A DNA stretch of 64,000 nt from JAJTYI01 sp964420145 (GCA_964420145.1 CAYQRB010000001.1:10180-74179); one strand, 5' to 3'; shown: positions 39,470 through 49,596, counted from the stretch's first letter. The notes: generated by a model from the letters alone, not told the origin. Program-made: numbers and translations.

Positions 39470-42205
39470 ATGCTTCCCAAAGGGCCATATCAACCACAAC
39501 TTACCGAAAGTGAAATTCTAAAATTTTGGCTGGATAATAAGTTTTACTCACCAGAATACAGAAGCGAAAAGGAGCTCTCTACTGCAAAAGAGGAAAACCG
39601 AGAAGCGTTCACAATAGTTCTCCCTCCCCCTAATGCAAACGGAAACCTACATTTAGGACATATGTCTGGTTATGCGTACCAGGACTTGATGGGAAGACTT
39701 GCTCGTATGCAAGGGAAAAAGGTGCTTCTACTACCGGGAAAAGATCACGCTGGAATCCAAACAGAAGTTGTATTTGAAAAAGAACTTGAGAAACAAGGAA
39801 AATCTAAGAAAGAGTTAGGAAGAGAAAAGTTCTATCAACTTTGTTATGACTTTTGTACACAAAAAGCAGAGAACGCCAGAAACCAAGAAAAGAAAATAGG
39901 ACTAAGTGCAGATTTTGATCGTGAGCTTTTTACCCTAGATCCTAAAATTGTAAAAGAAGTTATGAAGGCCTTTGAGTTGATGTATCAAGATAATCTAATT
40001 TACCGTGATAAAAGGATAATCAACTGGTGTACAAGATGTCAGTCTGCACTAGCAGACATTGATACTGAGTTCAAAGATTCGGTGAGCCCGTTTTATTATT
40101 TTAAGTACAGTTTTATAAACCCAGAGCCAGAAGCTATACGACTAAAAAACCAATTTGAAGGACAAATAATAAACTGGGAAGTCAAACAATCACAAAACAA
40201 AGATGGGGAATCACTCCCTCCGTTCATACTTGGGGAGTATGAGAACACAGAAATCATAGGTATTGGGTATAACGATACTACGATAGTATCCAATAGAAAA
40301 GGGAAAGTAGTTGGGATAGAAATGAGATTAGATAATAAATTTAGAATAGTAGTTATAAATGAAAACTTTGATGGAGATATAAAAACAGAAATAAGTAAAG
40401 TGTTTCTGTTTGAGTCACGACTCTATGCAGGAGCTCATATTATATTATTCGATGAATACCCCGACAATAAATATTATACCAATGGTTTTATTTTAGGGAC
40501 TGTACGACCAGAAACCAAGTTTGGAGATACTGCTTTGGCAGTTGATCCAGATGATCAAAGATACAAAAACTATGTTAATAATAAATTTGATGTACAGACT
40601 CTCATAGGAACAACTACAATCACAATAATAGCTGATAATGCAGTAGATGAAGGTTTTGGAACCGGAATGGTCAAAGTTACCCCTGCCCACTCTATAGAAG
40701 ACTGGGATATTGCACAACGCCACAAAAACAAAGCAATGCCCGAAAAACAAGTCATCGGTTTTGATGGAAAACTAAACCATCTAACAGGACGGTACGAAGG
40801 AATGACAGTCAAAGAAGCTCGCAAAGCTATGATTCCAGATATGGTGAAAAGCGGAACACTCGTTTATCTTGATAATAATTACACCAATAGGATTCGAATC
40901 TGTGAACGATGCAAATACCCTATAGAACCTCTAATTTCTTATCAATGGTTTGTTGATACCAAACCATTAAAAACAGAAGCTAAAAGACTTGTAGAACAAG
41001 GATTTACTAATATTATGCCAGAAGGAAAGAAAAAGACCTATATACAGTGGATGAATACAGAGGAAGATTGGTGCATAACAAGGCAACTTTGGTGGGGTTA
41101 TCGTTTACCAGTATGGTATAAAGGAAAAAGGGAGCAATATATTACAGAAACGGGAGAAGTCAAAGAAAAAATTGCTGGTAAAATTATCGATAGAACCGAA
41201 GATTACAAAGGATTGTTACAAGTAAGGTCGGATAATCCCAATACAAATTCAGCCGACGAATGGCAACAAGATACAGATGTACTCGATACCTGGTTTTCAT
41301 CAGGACAGTGGCCGTTTGTTACTTTGATGGTAAAAGATGGTGATTACGAGAACTTCTACCCCACTCAAGTTATGGAAACCGGTTGGGATATCTTACTATT
41401 CTGGGTAACTCGAATGATGCTTTTAAACCCTTACCGAGCAAACCACTACAACAAAAATATAGATCGCACACAAAAGACTTCCTCCAACATTTTGAATTTC
41501 AAAGATCAAGAAAATAAAATTATCCCATTTAAATCTGTCTATTTACATGGATTAGTCTTAGATAAAAATGGTGTTAAGATGAGTAAATCCAAAGGTAACG
41601 GGATTGACCCTTTTGAAATGATGCAAAAATATGGAACAGATGCTTTGCGGTTTAGTTTCATCAAAGGGAACTCTGTAGGTCAAAACTATCGTCTATACGA
41701 AGAAAAAATTGCATCTAATAGAAATTTTTGTAACAAAATATGGAATGCTTCTAAGTTTGTACTTTTCAATATTGACGACAATGCGGACAAGTTAATAACC
41801 TTAACACAGCAGGAGTTATCCCTAACTGATAGCGATAAGGTTTTCCTTAAACATATAGAGGGGTTGATCACAGAAACTACTAGAAGACTCTCTGATTTTC
41901 AGTTTGGAATAGCTGCAGACGAATTGTATGACTCATTCTGGCATCAATTTGCAGATATTTATCTGGAACAGATTAAAACTAGGCTTTACACTAAGGATCG
42001 TGATGGTAATCCAATTAACACTACTTCTGTAGAAAAAGAAAGTAGACTATCTGCACAATGGATGCTACTCTACTCACTCGAAGTTTACCTAAAACTCCTA
42101 CATCCATTTATGCCATTTATTACCGAAAATATCTGGCAAGCTCTTCCCAAGCATAACAGTGAGTCAGAAACTATAATGTACTCGAGGTGGCCAGAAGTTT
42201 CCTAA
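39470..42205 (+). CDS. valS: Valyl-tRNA synthetase
   Basis: Class I synthetase that charges tRNA-Val. The 911 residues include the signature PPPNANGNLHLGHM (about 51-64, the HIGH motif), LLPGKDHAGIQTEVV (about 89-103), an editing (CP1) domain with GTVRPETKFGDTAL (about 343-356) and GTGMVKVTPAHSIEDW (about 397-412), and KMSKSKGNGIDP (about 703-714). The anticodon-binding domain follows. The C-terminal coiled coil of many ValRS is absent, as the protein ends soon after FITENIWQALP. It is co-oriented with the ROK gene two bases upstream. Confidence 0.96.
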   Translation: MLPKGPYQPQLTESEILKFWLDNKFYSPEYRSEKELSTAKEENREAFTIVLPPPNANGNLHLGHMSGYAYQDLMGRLARMQGKKVLLLPGKDHAGIQTEVVFEKELEKQGKSKKELGREKFYQLCYDFCTQKAENARNQEKKIGLSADFDRELFTLDPKIVKEVMKAFELMYQDNLIYRDKRIINWCTRCQSALADIDTEFKDSVSPFYYFKYSFINPEPEAIRLKNQFEGQIINWEVKQSQNKDGESLPPFILGEYENTEIIGIGYNDTTIVSNRKGKVVGIEMRLDNKFRIVVINENFDGDIKTEISKVFLFESRLYAGAHIILFDEYPDNKYYTNGFILGTVRPETKFGDTALAVDPDDQRYKNYVNNKFDVQTLIGTTTITIIADNAVDEGFGTGMVKVTPAHSIEDWDIAQRHKNKAMPEKQVIGFDGKLNHLTGRYEGMTVKEARKAMIPDMVKSGTLVYLDNNYTNRIRICERCKYPIEPLISYQWFVDTKPLKTEAKRLVEQGFTNIMPEGKKKTYIQWMNTEEDWCITRQLWWGYRLPVWYKGKREQYITETGEVKEKIAGKIIDRTEDYKGLLQVRSDNPNTNSADEWQQDTDVLDTWFSSGQWPFVTLMVKDGDYENFYPTQVMETGWDILLFWVTRMMLLNPYRANHYNKNIDRTQKTSSNILNFKDQENKIIPFKSVYLHGLVLDKNGVKMSKSKGNGIDPFEMMQKYGTDALRFSFIKGNSVGQNYRLYEEKIASNRNFCNKIWNASKFVLFNIDDNADKLITLTQQELSLTDSDKVFLKHIEGLITETTRRLSDFQFGIAADELYDSFWHQFADIYLEQIKTRLYTKDRDGNPINTTSVEKESRLSAQWMLLYSLEVYLKLLHPFMPFITENIWQALPKHNSESETIMYSRWPEVS

Positions 42206-42266
42206 GACAAGAACCTTAAACAACACCCCTCGATAACATAAAAACTTATATCCTTGTGAATAAAAA

Positions 42267-42302
42267 AAGCCCATTATCTGTAAGATAACGGGCTTCCTTT
42301 TT
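42267..42302. terminator. Bidirectional terminator after valS
   Basis: AAGCCC..TATCT-GTA-AGATA..GGGCTT forms a strong hairpin followed by CCTTTTT on the plus strand and preceded by an A tract, so it works in both directions. It separates valS from the convergent surface-protein gene. Confidence 0.85.
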
Positions 42303-42336
42303 AACTTAGTTGGTCAAACCACCAGATACGGTGTGT

Positions 42337-43080
42337 TTATTGGTATATAGATGTTACACCTGGTTTCGGTGTTACAGTTGGTTTCATTGTTGGTGTTGGT
42401 GTGGATACGGTTCGTTTTGATGTTGGTGTTGGTGTAGGTATCCCTGGCTTAGATGTTACAGTTGGTTCTATCGTTGGGACGGGCACATTGGAGCCTTTGT
42501 GTGTATATTCTGCAAGTCTTCTTGTTGGACTTAAAACCAACTTCCCACCAACCATATATCCATGATTGTTCCCAGTAAGGATTTCCATAGATTTAAGGTC
42601 TCTTGTGTTATATATAGAAGGTTTTATCGAAACTGTTGCCAGTATATCTCCAGGATTTATCACTCCAGTTTTGGATGTTATATCAAAACAAACAGTATTT
42701 GATGTGAAAGCTTGTTGGTTCCTACATGTTCCTATAACAAGGTAATTACTGTTTCCATTAGGATTAACCTTTATATTGGTTACTACTAGATTAGAAAAAT
42801 CTAATCTCATCTGTATCGCAGCTACATTCCCTGAGTTAACAGGAATTGCAATAATATTAACATTAGTTACTTGGTTTTGTAAAACTGGCCCAGAAGCAGG
42901 ATTAACTATTACTCCTGTAGATACAGCAAGGGATGGGGTTGGAACCAAGGCTGCTTGTGTATCTGCTGTATTTACCTCTCTACCCAATAAAAAAGCTACC
43001 GCCGTCAATGTAAAAACTGCTAAAAGCATACTCATAACTACTACTCCTACGACAACTTTCTTATTTTTGACCTTCTCCAT
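42337..43080 (-). CDS. Exported cohesin-like protein with Pro/Thr-rich tail
   Basis: The likely start is ATG 43080, giving 247 residues. A membrane or signal helix lies at about 9-32. Residues about 50-180 look like a cohesin/type I dockerin-binding-type beta sandwich (IPVNSGNVAAIQMRLDFSNLVVTNIKV, INPGDILATVSI) with two cysteines. The tail from about 190 is a Pro-Thr-rich stalk (TPTPTSKRTVSTPTPT). This is a typical CPR surface-protein architecture. The helix has no lipobox, so it is either anchored by the N-terminal helix or released. Confidence 0.65.
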   Translation of the reverse strand: MEKVKNKKVVVGVVVMSMLLAVFTLTAVAFLLGREVNTADTQAALVPTPSLAVSTGVIVNPASGPVLQNQVTNVNIIAIPVNSGNVAAIQMRLDFSNLVVTNIKVNPNGNSNYLVIGTCRNQQAFTSNTVCFDITSKTGVINPGDILATVSIKPSIYNTRDLKSMEILTGNNHGYMVGGKLVLSPTRRLAEYTHKGSNVPVPTIEPTVTSKPGIPTPTPTSKRTVSTPTPTMKPTVTPKPGVTSIYQ

Positions 43081-43250
43081 TATTAATTTTATCAAAATAT
43101 ATTAAATAATAATTTATACTACACAATTCGAAAATCTGATGCAAATATTTTTATATCTTCAAACCCTTTTCAGAATTATAAAAATTTCAACCTTCCCCAA
43201 AATACCTCTAAAAAAACTATCTCTTATATCCTTTGTAACCAAAACCTATA

Positions 43251-45650
43251 TTATGCAGATTTCAACCTAATACTGTTTAGTACTACAGATATAGAACTCA
43301 ACGCCATAGCAACACTAGCGAGAATCGGAGAAAGCAGTAACCCTGTAAAAGGAAAAAGTACTCCTGACGCAATAGGAACTGCAAACACATTATATCCAAA
43401 TGCCCAGAAAAGGTTTTCTTTCACAACCCTAATAGTTTTTTCAGACAAAGTAATCATCTCTGAGATTTTTTGTAGGGAGTCCGTCATAATCACGACATCT
43501 CCAGCTTCTATAGCAATATCTGTTCCTGTTCCCATAGCAATCCCTATATCTGCTTGAGCAAGTGCGGGAGCATCATTTATCCCATCTCCTACCATTGCGA
43601 CTATATTGCCTGATGACTCAGATTTTTGTATTTCTAAAATCTTTGCAGATTTTTCTTGAGGAAGTACTTCAGCTATCACTTCCGTGATTTTTAACTCACT
43701 AGCTATGGATTTTGCCGTTTTATAGTTATCTCCAGAAAGCATTATCACTTTTATACCTCTATTTGAGAGATCAGAAACAAGGGATTTTGCCTCGGGTCGT
43801 AGAGTATCTGATAATGCGATAAGTGCTAGTATATCTCCGTCTATACAAACCGATACCACCGTTTTTCCCTGATCTTGGAAAAACTCAATTTCTTTGATTA
43901 GCTTACTATTTCGTTCAATCTTAAAATCTAAAAGAAGTTTAGAATTACCAATTATAACCTCTCTTCCTTCAATACTTCCAGAAACTCCCTTCCCCTCGTG
44001 ATTTTTAAAATTTTTTACAGTTAACTTATCATATTCTATATTATCCTTTTGTGCCTTGTTAGTAATAGCTCTTGACAGAGGGTGTTCTGAATTATGTTCC
44101 AAGGATGCTGTATATTCTAATATTTTTTTCTTATCGAACTCATTTTTCGACAGACCTTTATCCAATAACTTAATATCTGTAACCTCGATTTCTCCTTTGG
44201 TAAGTGTACCAGTCTTATCAAAAACAATGGTATTTACCTTATACATCAACTCCAAAACTCGTGCATCTTTGATTAATATTCCTTTTCTCGCTGCCCTTCC
44301 CGAAGCCACCATAAGCGCTATGGGGGTAGCAAGCCCTAATGCACATGGACAAGCGATGATTAGTACTGTTGCAAATGTATAAACCGCTAACTGTAAGTAT
44401 CCAACATCTATATATAAGCCCAAAGATGGACTTATCAGAAACCAAAACATAAAAGTTACAATTGCAACAAGAATTATGATTGGAACAAATACACTAGAGA
44501 TTTTATCTGCTAGTTTTTGTATCGGAGCTGTAGTCATCTGTGCTTCCTCGACAAGTTTAATGATTTGTGAGAGTAATGTCTCCTCTCCTACCTTCTCCGC
44601 TCTAAATCTAAAACTCCCAGATTTATTTATAGTAGAGCCGATAACCATATCTTTTGGTAATTTCTCTACAGGCTTTGATTCTCCCGTTACCATAGATTCG
44701 TCAACTGTACTTCTCCCTGCTACAATCTCACCATCGACAGGGATTTTCTCACCTGGTCGAACCATTATGATATCTCCTTTTACAACTTGTTTTATAGGAA
44801 TTTGTATTTCCTTTCCTGCACGAATAACTGTAGCTTCTTTAGCCTGATACTCCAGTAGTTTGCTAATTGCTTCGTTGGCATTGCTTTTTGCTCTTGCTTC
44901 CATCAAACGACCAAGCAAAACAAAAAATATTATAAATCCGATAGCCTCAAAAAACGGTTCTGCATCGATACTCGAAAATACTTTAGGGAAGAATGTTACT
45001 ATAGTAGAAAATATCCAAGCAACACCCGTACCTAGTGCTATAAGTGTATCCATATTAGCGGATTTTATCTTTATAGCACCCCACGCACTACTAAAAAACT
45101 GACTGCCTCCCCAAAATAAAATTGGTGTAGCAAAAACAAACTGAACTAGCCATAGAACAGGAGGTCCCCAGATATTAGATACTCTTCCCATATCCTGTGA
45201 TACAAACATTTGTATCATAATGAAAACAAATGGAATATTAAGGAACCCAATAATGATGACTTTTCTTTTTAAGTCTTGATATTCTTTTTCCTTTAACATC
45301 TTTGTATGGTTATGTTCCATATCATTACCGTGATTTTGTCCATCATCTATACTTTTTGAATCCCCTTTTGCCACACCATACTCTTTGGTTCCAGGAGAAG
45401 TCAGTACATCACCCAACTCACCTTTTACTAATTTATACGGACCAGCTTTTGACACTGCTTTGGCGATCTCTTCTAGGTTCATTTTCGTATCATCATATTC
45501 AACACGCATTTGCTCAGTAGCAAAATTTACCATAACAGACTCGACACCATCCATTTCTCCCACTACTTTTTCTATCAGTAGTTTACACGACGCACAATGC
45601 ATACCAATAATCGGAAAACTTTGCCTTTGTATCATAAGTTCTAAACACAA
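43251..45650 (-). CDS. copA: Copper-translocating P-type ATPase
   Basis: P1B-ATPase that exports Cu+ (or Ag+). The 799 residues start with a heavy-metal-binding domain with the GMHCASCK site (about 16-23). A His-rich linker follows (HGNDMEHNHTK, about 107-117). The core has TGES at 322-325, the intramembrane CPC at 434-436, the phosphorylation site DKTGT at 478-482 and MVGDGINDAPAL near 686-697. All catalytic motifs are present. It follows the HMA-TauE/SafE-cupredoxin gene by 3 bases and csoR upstream, forming a copper-resistance operon. Confidence 0.96.
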   Translation of the reverse strand: MCLELMIQRQSFPIIGMHCASCKLLIEKVVGEMDGVESVMVNFATEQMRVEYDDTKMNLEEIAKAVSKAGPYKLVKGELGDVLTSPGTKEYGVAKGDSKSIDDGQNHGNDMEHNHTKMLKEKEYQDLKRKVIIIGFLNIPFVFIMIQMFVSQDMGRVSNIWGPPVLWLVQFVFATPILFWGGSQFFSSAWGAIKIKSANMDTLIALGTGVAWIFSTIVTFFPKVFSSIDAEPFFEAIGFIIFFVLLGRLMEARAKSNANEAISKLLEYQAKEATVIRAGKEIQIPIKQVVKGDIIMVRPGEKIPVDGEIVAGRSTVDESMVTGESKPVEKLPKDMVIGSTINKSGSFRFRAEKVGEETLLSQIIKLVEEAQMTTAPIQKLADKISSVFVPIIILVAIVTFMFWFLISPSLGLYIDVGYLQLAVYTFATVLIIACPCALGLATPIALMVASGRAARKGILIKDARVLELMYKVNTIVFDKTGTLTKGEIEVTDIKLLDKGLSKNEFDKKKILEYTASLEHNSEHPLSRAITNKAQKDNIEYDKLTVKNFKNHEGKGVSGSIEGREVIIGNSKLLLDFKIERNSKLIKEIEFFQDQGKTVVSVCIDGDILALIALSDTLRPEAKSLVSDLSNRGIKVIMLSGDNYKTAKSIASELKITEVIAEVLPQEKSAKILEIQKSESSGNIVAMVGDGINDAPALAQADIGIAMGTGTDIAIEAGDVVIMTDSLQKISEMITLSEKTIRVVKENLFWAFGYNVFAVPIASGVLFPFTGLLLSPILASVAMALSSISVVLNSIRLKSA

Positions 45651-45653
45651 AAA

Positions 45654-47075
45654 CTAAATTACTGTGATTGTAATAGGAGACACCATCCCCATAGTACAGG
45701 TAAGCTTGTAAACTCCTTTTTTGGGAGTAAATTCTATATAGTTCCAACCTTGTTTTAGCTGGACATAGCCATCAAAGAGCCCTTTGGATGCCATAAATTG
45801 TCCGCAACCTTGTATTCCTTTATTGTTCACTGCTAAAACCGTCTGCTCTCCTGCACTGATCGTTGTACTTCCTGTTGGTCTATAGTTAAACCCGTCAGCA
45901 ACAACCACTATATTTTGCAGATTTTTATCAATATCGGGGCGATCCTCCAGGATAATATTTTCATTAGCTGAGGGACGCATATCACTTAGACTTCTTACTC
46001 CCAACACATTGAGTTGACTATTTATGGTATATAGAGCAAATATCAATATCAGTACTCCTGATGCTTTATTAAATATTGATGACATTTGTATATGGGTGTT
46101 AAAGCCCACTCCAGCAAGGCTTATCCCTGCGAGTATCGGAAATGTCCCCAATGCAAAGAAAAACATAATCAGACCACCTTTTAGGAAACTTGCCGAAGCA
46201 AGGGCTACCCCTTGAGCAATCAGTGTAAAGCCACAAGGAAGCAGAAAAGTTAATACTCCAAGAACAAACGGCATATACTTTCCAGAAAAGTTTTTCTCAT
46301 CTACTACATATTGACTTAAAAACCTCGGGGTTTTAAATTTAAACCTGTTTGCCTGTCGAACACCTAACATTTGCAATGATAAAATCAGCATAATAGCCGA
46401 TATCACAATAACTATTATCGAAAACATAGTAGTGCTACCTAGTGAGACTGTCTGACCTAGCAAACCAAGTAACCCACCAAACACAAAAAAGCTGGCTAGA
46501 CGACCAACATGAAAAAGTATATGAGGTTGATATTTCGAGGTTTTACTACTCTCACCTAGATATAGATCGTTCCATTGCTTTGTCATAACCAAAAGCAAAC
46601 TCCCAACCAGTGCAGCACAACTAGATAATCCAGCCACTACTCCCAAAACAAAGAAAGCTACTAGACTAGAATTTATATCCACACTAGCAAACCTCCCTAA
46701 TCCACTATTGTTTATAATTACTACCGCTATGAAAACTATACCTAAAATACCTAGTACTTTGAGAAACTCTTTGAACTTGTCTGCGTTTACTTCTAGTTTC
46801 CCATCCTCTACCCTGATAAATTTAGTTTTTTCACCCTTAGGCTTATTAAGACTAAATTTATAACCCGCTCCTGATAAATCGTTGTTTAATCTTTTGATGT
46901 CTACATCAGTCAGATTAGAACAAGTAACCTCAACCACTCCTTGGTCAAGAGAGGCCTTCACTCCTTCTACTCCATCGTATTTTTTAAGAGTTTTTTCTAT
47001 TAAGATCTCGCAGGAAGAGCAATGCATTCCTTCTACAAAGATTTTATTTTTATTTGGTTTTGTTTTGTTACCCAT
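45654..47075 (-). CDS. HMA + TauE/SafE membrane domain + cupredoxin-like protein
   Basis: The protein has three parts in 473 residues. Residues about 10-75 form an HMA domain (GMHCSSCEILIEKTL, about 15-29). Residues about 105-360 form a sulfite-exporter/cytochrome-biogenesis-type membrane domain of about seven helices with SSCAALVGSLLLVM and FLLPCGFTLIAQGVALA. The last ~95 residues form an exported cupredoxin-like domain ending GVYKLTCTMGMVSPITI, where C and M are likely copper ligands. The gene is between csoR and copA, spaced 3 bases on each side. A role in passing copper to or from the envelope is inferred. The same architecture is known in other bacteria's copper operons. Confidence 0.85.
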   Translation of the reverse strand: MGNKTKPNKNKIFVEGMHCSSCEILIEKTLKKYDGVEGVKASLDQGVVEVTCSNLTDVDIKRLNNDLSGAGYKFSLNKPKGEKTKFIRVEDGKLEVNADKFKEFLKVLGILGIVFIAVVIINNSGLGRFASVDINSSLVAFFVLGVVAGLSSCAALVGSLLLVMTKQWNDLYLGESSKTSKYQPHILFHVGRLASFFVFGGLLGLLGQTVSLGSTTMFSIIVIVISAIMLILSLQMLGVRQANRFKFKTPRFLSQYVVDEKNFSGKYMPFVLGVLTFLLPCGFTLIAQGVALASASFLKGGLIMFFFALGTFPILAGISLAGVGFNTHIQMSSIFNKASGVLILIFALYTINSQLNVLGVRSLSDMRPSANENIILEDRPDIDKNLQNIVVVADGFNYRPTGSTTISAGEQTVLAVNNKGIQGCGQFMASKGLFDGYVQLKQGWNYIEFTPKKGVYKLTCTMGMVSPITITVI

Positions 47076-47078
47076 AGA

Positions 47079-47357
47079 TTATTTATATTCAAAAAGCTTT
47101 AATAATTCCTCAACAGTTGTCTTTTCTTCTCCATTTTTTATCTGGTGTATCACGCAAGTATTGAGGTGTTCTTTAATGATTAAAAGGTCTAGCTTTTTTA
47201 GTGCTTTTTGTACTGCCCTAGATTGATGTACGATATCAACACAGTATTTATCACTTTTAAGCATATCCTCAATTGATTGTAGGTGTCCTTGTATAATCTT
47301 TATCCTATGCAAAGCTTGGTCTTTGGTTGTAACTTTAAATCGTTTATCTGTTTTCAT
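47079..47357 (-). CDS. csoR: CsoR-family copper-sensing repressor
   Basis: CsoR binds DNA as a tetramer and releases it on binding Cu+. The 92 residues carry the copper ligands C39, H64 and C68 (CVDIVHQSRA, then EHLNTCVI), plus the helix starting ALHRIKIIQGHLQSIEDML. It is the first gene of the copper operon and lies directly behind a palindromic operator overlapping its own promoter. Copper-triggered autoregulation of csoR, the HMA-SafE gene and copA is expected. Confidence 0.94.
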   Translation of the reverse strand: MKTDKRFKVTTKDQALHRIKIIQGHLQSIEDMLKSDKYCVDIVHQSRAVQKALKKLDLLIIKEHLNTCVIHQIKNGEEKTTVEELLKLFEYK

Positions 47358-47360
47358 AAA

Positions 47361-47383
47361 AATATCCCCTTATGGGGGATATT
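47361..47383. promoter_or_regulatory. CsoR operator
   Basis: AATATCCCC and GGGGATATT form a perfect 9-base inverted repeat around a 5-base spacer, 4 bases upstream of the csoR start. It matches the GC-cored palindromes bound by CsoR proteins and overlaps the -10 box. Confidence 0.85.
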
Positions 47384-47409
47384 ATAAATTAATCAAAAAA
47401 TTTATTCAA
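47381..47409 (-). promoter_or_regulatory. Promoter of the copper operon
   Basis: On the minus strand TTGAAT (47409-47404), 17 bases and TATAAT (47386-47381). The -10 box overlaps the CsoR operator, and the -35 box lies in the last codons of the upstream MFS gene. Confidence 0.75.
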
Positions 47410-48682
47410 CAGTTTCTTGATTTATTCCGTTTAGTTCTTTTTGTGGGAGATATATCTTTTTGGGTGTTGTAAACAATAGTATAACTCCCACAAAAAATGC
47501 CACTACTCCCATAAATGCAAACGAAATATAATAACCATATTGATCACTCAGTATCCCTAGTAAAATAGGAACCATAATAAACGCAAGCGATCCAGTAGCG
47601 TTTACCATACCAAACAAATAAGCTTTTTCCTCTCTCAACCTAGAAGCAAAATCACTAAAAACAGCATTATTTAGGGGACCAGCAAGTGCAAACATAAAAC
47701 TAGAAGATAAAATTATAAATCCAACTATATATTTCTGCTCTTCAAAAAACATTAGAAGTGTCAGTAGTAGTCCACCCACTATCAAGCAGATATGAGTGTA
47801 GTGTTTTTTGTGTTGTTTAACAGGAATCCTTGACAAAAGAAGTGATGCAACTAGGCCAGGAACTGCAAACATAAACATTACCACCCAATCAAAACCCTCT
47901 TGTCCTATCAACTCCCTTCCAAAAAGACCTGCAAAAACACTATATGCAGTAAAAATACACTGCAACACAAGGGAAACTCCTAAGACCTGCCAAATACTAC
48001 CCGACAAAATCTTCCACACCCTAAACTCCTCTATTAACTTCAATAATTCTTTACTTGTACTCCTAACCCTAGTAGGTCTATGAGTTTTTCTAATAGTACC
48101 TGATAATAAAAGAATAAGTAAAGCAAGGAAAAGTAACACTACAGCAAAGACTGTATACGCCATATCACCCAGTCGCAAAAGGGATGACCCTAAAATCGGT
48201 GTTATAACTGCAACTACACTTAGCAAAAGAGCGAGTAAACTCCACCCCTTGCTAAAGTTATGTGTTTCTCCTGTACTGACAATATAGTTTTGTTGAGAAA
48301 ACTCAAGAAAGACAAAGTACATACCCCAGGCCATAGATGCCATAACAAAGAAACCAAAAACCTCAAACAAAACACCAAGATATGTGAACAAAGGAAAAAG
48401 CAAAGCAATAAATATACAAATCAGTAGTAATTGTTTCCAGTTTTTTTGAGATATCAAAGATGGAAAAAGGAAATCGCAAGTTAACCCGACTATAGAGGCA
48501 ATTGCCATAATCAGTCCCATAGTGGTGTTTGATTTTACCGAAGTTTCAACAACTATGGGGAAGATATAAGCTAAAACACCATCTGCTATTTGAACAATAA
48601 GTATTAATACAAAAAAAACAGGAATAACCGATACTCCAGGAACCTGAAGGATCGGTCTTCTCCTAAGAAACCGAAGATTCAT
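47402..48682 (-). CDS. Major facilitator superfamily transporter
   Basis: The 426 residues contain about 12 transmembrane helices. The start reads VIPVFFVLILIVQIADGVLAYIFP, a basic central loop (RKTHRPTRVRSTSKELLKLIEEF, about 212-234) separates the two halves, and SRIPVKQHKKHYTHIC resembles the MFS loop motif. The substrate is not evident. It ends inside the promoter of the copper operon but is not obviously part of it, and is followed upstream by two paralogous small membrane genes. Confidence 0.8.
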   Translation of the reverse strand: MNLRFLRRRPILQVPGVSVIPVFFVLILIVQIADGVLAYIFPIVVETSVKSNTTMGLIMAIASIVGLTCDFLFPSLISQKNWKQLLLICIFIALLFPLFTYLGVLFEVFGFFVMASMAWGMYFVFLEFSQQNYIVSTGETHNFSKGWSLLALLLSVVAVITPILGSSLLRLGDMAYTVFAVVLLFLALLILLLSGTIRKTHRPTRVRSTSKELLKLIEEFRVWKILSGSIWQVLGVSLVLQCIFTAYSVFAGLFGRELIGQEGFDWVVMFMFAVPGLVASLLLSRIPVKQHKKHYTHICLIVGGLLLTLLMFFEEQKYIVGFIILSSSFMFALAGPLNNAVFSDFASRLREEKAYLFGMVNATGSLAFIMVPILLGILSDQYGYYISFAFMGVVAFFVGVILLFTTPKKIYLPQKELNGINQETVE

Positions 48683-48692
48683 CTATAAATAT

Positions 48693-49076
48693 TTATGTAG
48701 TAGGTGTTGTTGACTGAGTACCTTTATCTAGTGTTTTCCTGTAGAAGAAGTAGTAGTACAGGTCAGCAATAGGAATAAAAATAACTAATAGTAACCAGAG
48801 TACCTTATCATTATCATTTTTCCAGTTAGTCCTTTTAACAATATCAATTATTGAAAGAACCCAGATTACAGAAATAAAAAGACTAAAGATCATAATACTA
48901 CACCATACAGCCATTATAAATACTCCAAACAACCCACCCGAGCCCGACACTCCAGTAGAGGTATAGGGATCCATCAATAAATCACTTTGTAGGTCAACTG
49001 CACTTACTGTCAGTGGAGCTAAAAATGCTAGGTATGAAGTAAATACAGCAGATAGAGAAAAAACTTTCCTTTTCAT
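48693..49076 (-). CDS. Signal-anchored membrane protein, PLDc_N-like (paralogue 1)
   Basis: The 127 residues have an N-terminal signal-like helix (about 5-25), a short outside segment with DLQSDLLMDPYTSTG, then two helices at about 48-73 and 85-105. Between and after them are VLSIIDIVKRTNWKNDNDKVLWLLLVIFIP and DLYYYFFYRK, which resemble the PLDc_N (phospholipase D-nuclease N-terminal) membrane motif. A close paralogue lies 125 bases upstream. Confidence 0.65.
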   Translation of the reverse strand: MKRKVFSLSAVFTSYLAFLAPLTVSAVDLQSDLLMDPYTSTGVSGSGGLFGVFIMAVWCSIMIFSLFISVIWVLSIIDIVKRTNWKNDNDKVLWLLLVIFIPIADLYYYFFYRKTLDKGTQSTTPTT

Positions 49077-49200
49077 AATTATATTATATAAATTAATAAT
49101 AGGATTCTATCTATAACCATAATCAATGTCAAAGATTTATAATTATTTTCTACCTATAAATACGAAGGGTTAGTTTAAGAGTCTATACCCTAGTAAATAT

Positions 49201-49596
49201 CTATGCCGTAGGTGTTTCCATTACTGTTTGAGCTTCCCTATCGAGTTTTTTCCTGTAAAAGAAATAGTAGTAAAGACTGACTACATAAAGGTTGAAAAGT
49301 AAAATTATTAATAACCAAAGTATTTTATCATTTTCGTTTTTCCAATTATCTCTTTGTACAATATCAATTATCGACAGTACCCAGACAATAGTAGAGATAA
49401 TCATAAAAATAAGAAGAATACACACCATAGCCAGAAAGACGAGCTCAACGAGCGTATCGATACCACTTCCGGTTGTAGATGAATAACCATTTGTAGAATA
49501 GTAACTCTGCAAATCAATAGCTTTTACCGCTAACGGGGATAAAAATACCAAGGGCATAAGTACTGCAAAAACCATAGAAAAAATCTTCTTTATCAC
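49201..49596 (-). CDS. Signal-anchored membrane protein, PLDc_N-like (paralogue 2)
   Basis: The 131 residues are closely similar to the downstream paralogue over the whole length (DLQSYYSTNGYSS, VLSIIDIVQRDNWKNENDKILWLLIILLF, YYFFYRKKLD). The two are a tandem duplication. The extracytoplasmic loop differs most between them. The function is unknown. Confidence 0.65.
   Translation of the reverse strand: MIKKIFSMVFAVLMPLVFLSPLAVKAIDLQSYYSTNGYSSTTGSGIDTLVELVFLAMVCILLIFMIISTIVWVLSIIDIVQRDNWKNENDKILWLLIILLFNLYVVSLYYYFFYRKKLDREAQTVMETPTA

Noticed and set aside
42337..42520. CRISPR array or DNA repeat array
   Set aside because: The repeating GTTGGTGTTGG-like DNA encodes the Pro/Thr-rich stalk of a surface protein. 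It has no regular spacers.
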